From: JBOHUX01 sp050734915
GTDB taxonomy: Bacteria > Chloroflexota > Dormibacteria > Dormibacterales > Dormibacteraceae
Direction of reading: 5' to 3'
Assembly: GCA_050734915.1 (NCBI GenBank)
Contig: JBOHUX010000074.1
Span: 1 to 10,561 of the forward strand
DNA length: 10,561 bases
Shown piece after piece: positions 4,921 through 10,561 of the stretch. A program made the position numbers and the translations under genes. The notes beneath the pieces are model-generated. The model searched no databases. It had not been told where the DNA came from and saw nothing but the letters and a program-made list of their open reading frames with translations. Within the stretch, counting starts at the first letter, position 1, and the number at the start of each line of letters is the position of its first letter.

Positions 4921-7900
4921 TTGGCACGCCTAGAAGAGTTCACCCCCGGGTCGCGAGTGCTCGGCCTCCTCCCTGAGGGGGCAGTCCGGGTGGTTCAGGC
5001 GGAGTGGCACAGCCAATCTGCGGTCGTCCTCACCTATACGGACGGCGCCGGCAAGCCCGGCCAGCAGCTCGTCTATCGAGACGACGAGGTCAGGCTCACG
5101 ATCGAACAGGCGGGCCGGCCCTGGTCCTTCGACGGCGATGGGAGGCTCTTCCGCCTCGTCTCGGAGGCCAGCCGCATCTCGCTCGCCTATCTATTCGATC
5201 CCTTCCTGGCCGTCCAGACTTCCACGCTCGATCCCCTGCCCCATCAGATCGAGGCGGTCTACGAGAAGATGCTGCCCCGCCACCCCCTCCGCTTCCTGCT
5301 CGCGGACGACCCCGGTGCCGGCAAGACGATCATGGCCGGGCTCCTCCTCAAGGAGCTGATGATTCGGGGCGACGTCGAGCGCTGCCTGGTGATCGCCCCC
5401 GGCAGCCTGGTCGAGCAGTGGCAGGACGAGCTCTGGCAGCGCTTCCATGTCAACTTCGAGATCCTGACCGGAGGGATGATCGAGGCCAGCCGCTCGGGGA
5501 ACCCGCTGGCCGAGAAGCCACTGTTGATCGCGCGTCTCGATCACCTCGCCCGCAGTGAAGAGCTCCAGGCCAAGCTGGAGGCGACCGACTGGGACCTGAT
5601 CGTCGTGGACGAGGCGCACAAGATGTCGGCCCGCTACGACGGGCCGGACGTGAAGCCGACCAAGCGCTACAATCTCGGCCGCCTGGCCGGGTCGCGCACG
5701 CGCCACCTGCTCCTGATGACCGCGACGCCTCACAACGGCAAGGAGGAGGAGTTCCAGCTCTTCATGGGTCTCCTTGACCGCGATCGCTTCGAGGGGAGGC
5801 CACGAGCGGGGGTGCGGGCAGACGTCGGCGACCTGATGCGGCGCAAGGTCAAGGAGAGGCTGCTCAGGTTCGATGGCCGCCGGCTGTTCCCCGAACGCCG
5901 CGCCTACAGCCCGACCTATCCGCTCTCCGACGCCGAGCAGGCCTTGTATGAGGACGTCACCAGGTACGTCAGTGAGGAGATGGATCGGGCCGAGCGGCTG
6001 CGCGCCGAAGGCGAGGGGCGCCGGGGCCTGGTCGTCGGCTTCGCGCTGACCACCCTTCAGCGCCGCCTCGCCTCCTCTCCGGAGGCGATCTACCAGTCGC
6101 TGGTCCGGCGCCGCAATCGATTGCAGAAGAGGTTGGCCGAGGCTCGGGAGCGGAAGGACGAGGCACGCATCCAGCTCCACCCCTCCGTGGAGACCGCCGC
6201 CCTCCACTTCCGTGAGGATGACGACTTCGATCCCGACGACCTGCCCGACGCCGAGCTGGAAGAGCTGGAGGAGGAGCTCCTGGACGAGGCAACCGCCGCT
6301 CGCACCATCGCTGAGCTGGAGTGGGAGATCGCCACGCTTCGAGAGCTCGAGGAGAAGGCGCGCCAGGTTCGGGGCTCCCGCGCCGACCGCAAGTGGGAGG
6401 AGCTGTCGAGCCTGCTCCAGCGGGCGCCGGAGATGTTCGACGCGCATGGTTCCCGGCGCAAGCTGATCGTCTTCACCGAGCACCGGGACACCCTCAACTA
6501 CCTGGTCGAACGGCTCCGGGCCCTTCTCGGCCAGACCGAGGCGGTCGTCTCCATCCACGGCGGCATGCACCGCGAGGAGCGCCGCCAGGCCCAGGACGCG
6601 TTCACGCAGGACCCCGATGTGGCCATCCTGGTCGCCACCGACGCCGCCGGGGAGGGCATCAACCTCCAGCGTGCGCACCTGATGGTCAACTACGACCTGC
6701 CCTGGAACCCGAACCGGCTCGAGCAGCGCTTCGGCCGTGTCCACCGGATCGGGCAGACCGAGGTCTGTCACCTCTGGAACCTGGTCGCCAAGGACACTCG
6801 GGAGGGCGACGTCTTCGAGCGTCTCTTCACCAAGCTCGAGGCCCAGCGCCAGGCGCTCGGCGATCAGGTCTTCGACGTGCTCGGCGATGCCTTCCGCGAC
6901 CGCTCGCTCCGGGACCTGCTCATCGAGGCCGTCCGCTACGGGGAGCAGCCCGACGTGAGGCAGCGGTTGGAGGAGGTGGTGGACGCGACGGTGGGTGACA
7001 AGCTCCGCGATCTGGTCCACGAGCGCGCGCAGGTGGCGGCGGTGATGACCGCCGGCGACGTCGAGCGGATCCGCGAGGAGATGGAGCGGGCCGACGCGCG
7101 CCGGCTGCAGCCGCACTTCATCCGGGAGTTCTTCCGGGCGGCGCTTCAGGAAGTTGGGGGTGAGATGCGCGAGCGCGAGCCCGGACGCTACGAGGTCACC
7201 CACGTGCCGCTCGACCTGCGCCGGTCGAGCCGGTCCCTGCTCCGGCGCTATGAGCGGATCACCTTCCACAAGGAGCTGATCAACTCTCCAGGCGAGCCCA
7301 CAGCTGAGCTCTGCTCCCCCGGCCACCCGCTGCTGGACGCTCTCATCGATCTCACCCTGGAGCGCCACGGGACGCTTCTCCGCCAGGGAGCCGTGCTCGT
7401 CGACGACGGAAACCAGGGCGAGCAGCCGCGGGCGCTCGTCTACCTCCAGCACGCGATCCAGGACGGACGCCTCGACCACTCCGGCAACCGGCGCGTCGTC
7501 TCGAAGCGGTTCGAGTACGTCGAGCTGCCCCAGGGCGGCGCGCCGGCGGGCGCCGGCTGGGCGCCCTACCTCGACTACCGGCCGGCCACGCTGGAGGAGA
7601 TGGAGGCGCTGCCGCCTCTCCTCCATTCGGATTGGGCAGGCGGCGGCCTGGAGGAGGCCACCCTCGACTATGCGATCACGAGCCTTGTCCCGGCTCACTT
7701 CGAGGAGGTTCGGCGCCGTACGGTCGAGCGGGTCGAGCGGACCGCGGAAGCAGTGCGCCAGCGGCTCCTGGCGGAGATCACGCACTGGGACGCGCGGGCC
7801 AACCAGCTCAAAGAGCAAGAGGTGGCCGGAAAGCAGCCCCGGATGAACTCGGCCCGGGCGCGGCAGCGAGCAGACGAGCTGGAGGCCAGGCTCCGGCGCC

Positions 7901-8421
7901 GTCTCGAGGAGCTCGAGGCCGAGAAGCAGCTCTCCCCGCTGCCGCCGACGGTCGTGGGAGGGGCACTGGTGGTTCCGGCCGGTCTGCTCGCGCGCCTCCA
8001 GGGCCGTCGCCGCGAGGCCCCCGAGCGCTACGCACGCGACACCGAAAGGGTGGAGCTGGCGGCGGTCGAGGCGGTGGTCGCGGCTGAGTCGGCGCTCGGC
8101 CGCTCGCCGCGGGTGATGCCGCCCAACAACCGGGGCTACGACATCGAGTCCCGCGATGAGGATGGCGATCTCCACTTCATCGAGGTCAAGGGTCGGGTGG
8201 CCGGCGCGCCGTCGGTGACTGTCACCCGAAGTGAGTTCGGGGTGGGCCTCAACAAGGGGGATCGCTTCGTCCTCGTCCTGGCCGAGATCCCCGATGAGGG
8301 GCCGCCCGTCGTTCGCTACGTGCGGCGGCCGTTCGTGGAGGGCGAGGCGCTGCCATTCGGCGCCATCAGCGTCACCCTGGATTGGAAAAAGCTCATCGAG
8401 CGGTCAGGGCCGCCCTCGTGA
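4921..8421 (+). CDS. SNF2-family DEAD/DEAH helicase with C-terminal DUF3883 domain (defence-associated)
   Basis: About 1166 residues from TTG 4921. Helicase motifs, numbered from there: Walker A DDPGAGKT (129-136), Walker B DEAH (230-233), TATPHN (267-272), the second lobe from KLIVFTEHRDTLNYL (514 on), VATDAAGEGINLQ (571 on) and motif VI ending RFGRVHRIGQ (about 603-612). A long acidic, charged, probably coiled-coil insert separates the lobes (about 441-500). The C-terminus holds a DUF3883 domain (GYDIESRDEDGDLHFIEVKG, about 1072-1091). Proteins of this build remodel DNA or translocate on it in anti-phage loci, together with a methylase. Start choice: the frame is open back to TTG 4798 (good GGGAG site, 1207 aa) and GTG 4903, but family-like sequence begins at LARLEEFTPGSRV and a GGGAGA lies 10 nt before TTG 4921, so I prefer that. 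The next gene begins 49 bp after its stop. Confidence 0.9.
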   Translation: MARLEEFTPGSRVLGLLPEGAVRVVQAEWHSQSAVVLTYTDGAGKPGQQLVYRDDEVRLTIEQAGRPWSFDGDGRLFRLVSEASRISLAYLFDPFLAVQTSTLDPLPHQIEAVYEKMLPRHPLRFLLADDPGAGKTIMAGLLLKELMIRGDVERCLVIAPGSLVEQWQDELWQRFHVNFEILTGGMIEASRSGNPLAEKPLLIARLDHLARSEELQAKLEATDWDLIVVDEAHKMSARYDGPDVKPTKRYNLGRLAGSRTRHLLLMTATPHNGKEEEFQLFMGLLDRDRFEGRPRAGVRADVGDLMRRKVKERLLRFDGRRLFPERRAYSPTYPLSDAEQALYEDVTRYVSEEMDRAERLRAEGEGRRGLVVGFALTTLQRRLASSPEAIYQSLVRRRNRLQKRLAEARERKDEARIQLHPSVETAALHFREDDDFDPDDLPDAELEELEEELLDEATAARTIAELEWEIATLRELEEKARQVRGSRADRKWEELSSLLQRAPEMFDAHGSRRKLIVFTEHRDTLNYLVERLRALLGQTEAVVSIHGGMHREERRQAQDAFTQDPDVAILVATDAAGEGINLQRAHLMVNYDLPWNPNRLEQRFGRVHRIGQTEVCHLWNLVAKDTREGDVFERLFTKLEAQRQALGDQVFDVLGDAFRDRSLRDLLIEAVRYGEQPDVRQRLEEVVDATVGDKLRDLVHERAQVAAVMTAGDVERIREEMERADARRLQPHFIREFFRAALQEVGGEMREREPGRYEVTHVPLDLRRSSRSLLRRYERITFHKELINSPGEPTAELCSPGHPLLDALIDLTLERHGTLLRQGAVLVDDGNQGEQPRALVYLQHAIQDGRLDHSGNRRVVSKRFEYVELPQGGAPAGAGWAPYLDYRPATLEEMEALPPLLHSDWAGGGLEEATLDYAITSLVPAHFEEVRRRTVERVERTAEAVRQRLLAEITHWDARANQLKEQEVAGKQPRMNSARARQRADELEARLRRRLEELEAEKQLSPLPPTVVGGALVVPAGLLARLQGRRREAPERYARDTERVELAAVEAVVAAESALGRSPRVMPPNNRGYDIESRDEDGDLHFIEVKGRVAGAPSVTVTRSEFGVGLNKGDRFVLVLAEIPDEGPPVVRYVRRPFVEGEALPFGAISVTLDWKKLIERSGPPS

Positions 8422-8470
8422 GCCCGATCATCCCGGCTGCTCATGGTAAAGTGTCCACTCTGGTAGACGC

Positions 8471-8692
8471 GTGACTGGCCGGCAGGTCCTGGCCAGGGTT
8501 GGTCGGGCTGGCTGTGAACCAGGAGCGGTCCGGCAGGAGGGCAGTCACATGAGAGTGGCATGCGACCACGGGAGATGCAAGACGACAGTGCCGATCCACC
8601 GGGGGCAGGATCTTCCGCCCGGAACGCTTCGGGCCATCGAGCGAGATCTGGAGCCCTGCCTGGGTGGGCGGTGGCTGAGAGGTCGGAGATGA
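8471..8692 (+). CDS. hicA: HicA-family toxin (mRNA interferase)
   Basis: 73 residues from GTG 8471. The sequence follows the HicA double-stranded-RNA-binding fold: an N-terminal helix TGRQVLARVGRAGCEP, then RQEGSH with the catalytic-type His (H26), a strand with TTVPIHRGQDLPPGTLR and a last helix AIERDLEP. HicA toxins cleave mRNA and are held off by HicB. GTG is the only start after the upstream stop at 8447 that keeps the first helix, and its ribosome site is weak. A second in-frame start, ATG 8549 with an AGGAGG 8 nt upstream, would give a 47-residue form lacking the first helix. The stop TGA overlaps the hicB ATG (ATGA at 8689-8692), the classic coupled hicAB arrangement. It lies between two DNA-defence genes on the same strand. 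Confidence 0.75.
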   Translation: MTGRQVLARVGRAGCEPGAVRQEGSHMRVACDHGRCKTTVPIHRGQDLPPGTLRAIERDLEPCLGGRWLRGRR

Positions 8693-9192
8693 ATGAGGAG
8701 ATCGTCGCCAAGATCCGGCCCGGCAGAGACGGGAGCTGGCTGGTCTCCTTCCCAGCCATCGTGGGTGCACACACGTACGGCCGCTCTCTGAGTCAGCTCC
8801 GCCGTCGCATCCCGGAGCTGCTTCGCCTGTGGGATCGGGACCCCACCCGCATGGCGATCGTCGAGGTGGTCGAGCTTCCCACAACGCTCAAACAAGCCGT
8901 GGATCGCACCCGGAAAGAGCGTCGCGACCTCGAGTTGCGCAGTCGGGAGGTTCAGCGCGATCTCGAGAAGACGATTGGCCGCCTGCAGGCCCGGCTGGGC
9001 CTCAGCGTTCGGGACTCGGGCGACCTGCTGGGAATCTCGCCTCAGTACGTGCACAAGCTGCGACGCAGAAGATCGGCGGCCCAAGGCCCGTCGTCGTCGG
9101 CCGCTAATCTCCGAAAGGGGACGACCGCGCCCAGATCAAGGGAAAGGTCCCAGGCTCGCCCCGCGGCCCGCGCCTCGGGTAGCCGTTCCTGA
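8689..9192 (+). CDS. hicB: HicB-family antitoxin with C-terminal HTH
   Basis: 167 residues from ATG 8689, which has GAGAGG 6 nt upstream. The N-terminal part (about 1-64) has the HicB partial RNase H-like pattern: DGSWLVSFPAIVGAHTYGRS, LSQLRRRIPELLRLWDRD, then IVEVVELP. A charged helical linker (about 66-97) leads to a helix-turn-helix (about 102-127: RLGLSVRDSGDLLGISPQYV) that would bind the hic operator, as in HTH-type HicB proteins. The last 40 residues are low-complexity Ser/Ala/Arg sequence unlike the family, so the true C-terminus may have been extended by a frameshift or weak end selection. The frame stays open upstream to 8560, but the coupled ATG fits both the ribosome site and the family length. 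The antitoxin would bind and block the HicA encoded just upstream. Confidence 0.78.
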   Translation: MNEEIVAKIRPGRDGSWLVSFPAIVGAHTYGRSLSQLRRRIPELLRLWDRDPTRMAIVEVVELPTTLKQAVDRTRKERRDLELRSREVQRDLEKTIGRLQARLGLSVRDSGDLLGISPQYVHKLRRRRSAAQGPSSSAANLRKGTTAPRSRERSQARPAARASGSRS

Positions 9193-9344
9193 ACCAGCCT
9201 GCGGGCGGCCTGCCCCCTCGGCGCTGCCAACCTCCGCCAAGGCGGCCACCCGGGCCTCCTTGCATGAGGACCTGGATGCCTACGCTGGCGCGATTCGCTA
9301 GATCGGGCCGGAAGCCGGGCGTGCTGGACTAACATCGCTGCGCC

Positions 9345-10561
9345 GTGCAGACCGCCGAGACTTCCCACGAGCCGGCCCTGGGCTACAAGCGGAAGCTGAT
9401 CGAGGTAGCCCTGCCCCTGGAGGCGATCAACAAGGAGGCGGCGCGGGAGAAGTCGATCCGCCACGGTCACCCCTCGACGCTCCACCTGTGGTGGGCGCGG
9501 CGGCCGCTGGCGGCCTGCCGGGCGGTGCTCTTCGCCTCGCTGGTCGACGACCCCTCGGCCCATCCCGAGCAGTTCCCGACCGCCGACGCCCAGGAAGGGG
9601 AGCGGCAGCGGCTCTTCCGGATCATCGAGGAGCTGGTCAAGTGGGAGAACAGCACCAACGAGGGGGTGCTGGAGGCCGCCCGGGCTGAGATCATGCGCTC
9701 CTGCGACGGCAAGCCGCCGCCGGTGCTCGACCCCTTCTGCGGTGGCGGCTCCATCCCGCTGGAGGCGCAACGCCTGGGCCTGGAGGCACACGCCTCCGAC
9801 CTGAACCCGGTCGCCGTGCTGATCACCCGGGCCCTGATCGAGATCCCGCCCAAGTTCGGCGGCCGGCCGCCCGTGAACCCCGAGAGCCGGCCCGACGCGG
9901 GCCTCAAGACCTGGCGGGGCGCCCAGGGCCTGGCCGAGGACGTGCGCCAATACGGCCGCTGGATGCGGGAGGAGGCCGAGAGGCGGATCGGCCACCTCTA
10001 CCCGAAGGTCCGGCTGCCGGCCGCCCTCGGCGGCGGTGAGGCGACCGTGATCGCCTGGATCTGGGCGCGCACGGTGAAGTCGCCCAACCCCGCCTGGGAT
10101 GGCCCGATGCCCCTGGTGCGCTCCTTCGCCCTCTCGACCAAGCCGGGCCGCGAGGCCTGGGTGGAGCCGGTCGTGGACCGGGCATCGAATCGCATCCGCT
10201 TCGAGGTTCGCTCCGGACTCGGCGCGCCCGAGGGGACGGTGGGCCGCAACGGCGCCGTCTGCCTGGCGACGGGAACCGCCGTGCCTCTGGGCTATGTGCG
10301 GTCGGAGGGCAAGGCGGGGCGGATGGGGGCGGAGCTGATGGCGATCGTGGCCGAGGGCACCCGGGGCCGGATCTACCTCTCGCCTGACGATGAGCACGAG
10401 AGGATCGCGGCCAGCGCCAGGCCGGCCTGGCGTCCCGAGGCCGAGCTGGCGCACGACCCACGGGCCATCACGCCTCCGAACTACGGCATGACGAGGTTCG
10501 GCGACCTCTTCACGCCGCGGCAGCTGGTGGCGCTGACGACCTTCTCCGACCTCGTCGGCGA
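9345..10561 (+). CDS. DUF1156-type adenine-specific DNA methylase (3' partial)
   Basis: The frame is open from GTG 9345 to the window end (about 405 codons). An in-frame TAA at 9330-9332 means GTG 9345 is the only sensible start, although no clear Shine-Dalgarno precedes it. The N-terminus is a clear DUF1156 domain: KLIEVALPLEAINKEAAREK, SIRHGHPSTLHLWWARRPLA, FASLVDDPS. It is followed by the S-adenosylmethionine-binding motif I DPFCGGGSIPLEAQRLG (about 129-145) and the next acidic loop, SDLNPVAVLITRALIE (Asp152). The catalytic DPPY-type motif expected for this family would lie beyond the window. These proteins (COG1743-like) methylate adenine and occur with SNF2/DUF3883 helicases and DUF499 ATPases in defence islands. 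Here the helicase is upstream on the same strand, with hicAB between. Methylation may mark self DNA, which is inference. Confidence 0.9.
   Translation, partial: MQTAETSHEPALGYKRKLIEVALPLEAINKEAAREKSIRHGHPSTLHLWWARRPLAACRAVLFASLVDDPSAHPEQFPTADAQEGERQRLFRIIEELVKWENSTNEGVLEAARAEIMRSCDGKPPPVLDPFCGGGSIPLEAQRLGLEAHASDLNPVAVLITRALIEIPPKFGGRPPVNPESRPDAGLKTWRGAQGLAEDVRQYGRWMREEAERRIGHLYPKVRLPAALGGGEATVIAWIWARTVKSPNPAWDGPMPLVRSFALSTKPGREAWVEPVVDRASNRIRFEVRSGLGAPEGTVGRNGAVCLATGTAVPLGYVRSEGKAGRMGAELMAIVAEGTRGRIYLSPDDEHERIAASARPAWRPEAELAHDPRAITPPNYGMTRFGDLFTPRQLVALTTFSDLVG

Noticed and set aside
5191..8175. A 994-codon open frame on the minus strand opposite the helicase
   Set aside because: It is a mirror of a strongly GC3-biased gene. 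It has no recognisable domains, while the + strand frame shows all helicase motifs in order.
9193..9344. A frame ending LHEDLDAYAGAIR at 9301, reminiscent of an antitoxin C-terminus
   Set aside because: It overlaps hicB out of frame and only about a dozen residues look familiar. This is insufficient for a gene or a pseudogene call.
9042..10454. A 470-codon open frame on the minus strand opposite the methylase
   Set aside because: The + strand frame carries the DUF1156 and DPFCGGGS motifs; the minus frame is a GC-bias shadow rich in Arg/Gly/Pro.
1..10561. CRISPR arrays, tRNA or rRNA genes and long tandem repeats
   Set aside because: No spaced direct-repeat series, tRNA-like cloverleaf or rRNA-like segment was seen on reading both strands by eye.

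Overview
The window is high-GC bacterial DNA. Its base use, frequent GTG/TTG starts, a possible leaderless transcript and a VapBC45-type toxin-antitoxin pair all fit an actinobacterium-like or similar high-GC soil lineage. The exact taxon cannot be fixed from sequence alone. It looks like a junction between ordinary housekeeping DNA and a mobile/defence island.

Left part (1-1966): the 3' end of a sugar-phosphate isomerase/epimerase-like TIM-barrel gene (+) converges on a complete CPA1-type cation/proton antiporter (-). Their stop codons overlap by 4 bp.

Middle (2023-4920): a decayed IS3-family orfB (-) has been split by a complete IS1595-family element at 2491-4525. That element has 22-bp terminal inverted repeats (21/22 matching) and an exact 8-bp target duplication (CTTCTGAA, 2483-2490 and 4526-4533). 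Its transposase has lost the middle of its catalytic domain and is frameshifted. Behind it the element carries a small accessory ORF and an overlapping two-gene module that closely resembles VapBC45: a MerR-like HTH/DUF433-type antitoxin followed by a PIN-like toxin. So this appears to be a transposase-dead IS1595 element with a toxin-antitoxin cargo. About 390 bp without a convincing gene then separate it from the next block.

Right part (4921-10561): a strongly GC-rich block on the + strand. It holds a large SNF2-type helicase with a C-terminal DUF3883 domain, a hicA-hicB toxin-antitoxin pair coupled through ATGA, and the first ~405 codons of a DUF1156-type adenine-specific DNA methylase that runs off the window. 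A SNF2/DUF3883 helicase beside a DUF1156 methylase is the hallmark of the helicase-methylase-ATPase class of anti-phage loci (called Hma in defence catalogues, from memory). The expected DUF499-type ATPase would lie beyond the right edge. The HicAB pair inserted between helicase and methylase is the most unusual arrangement in this block.
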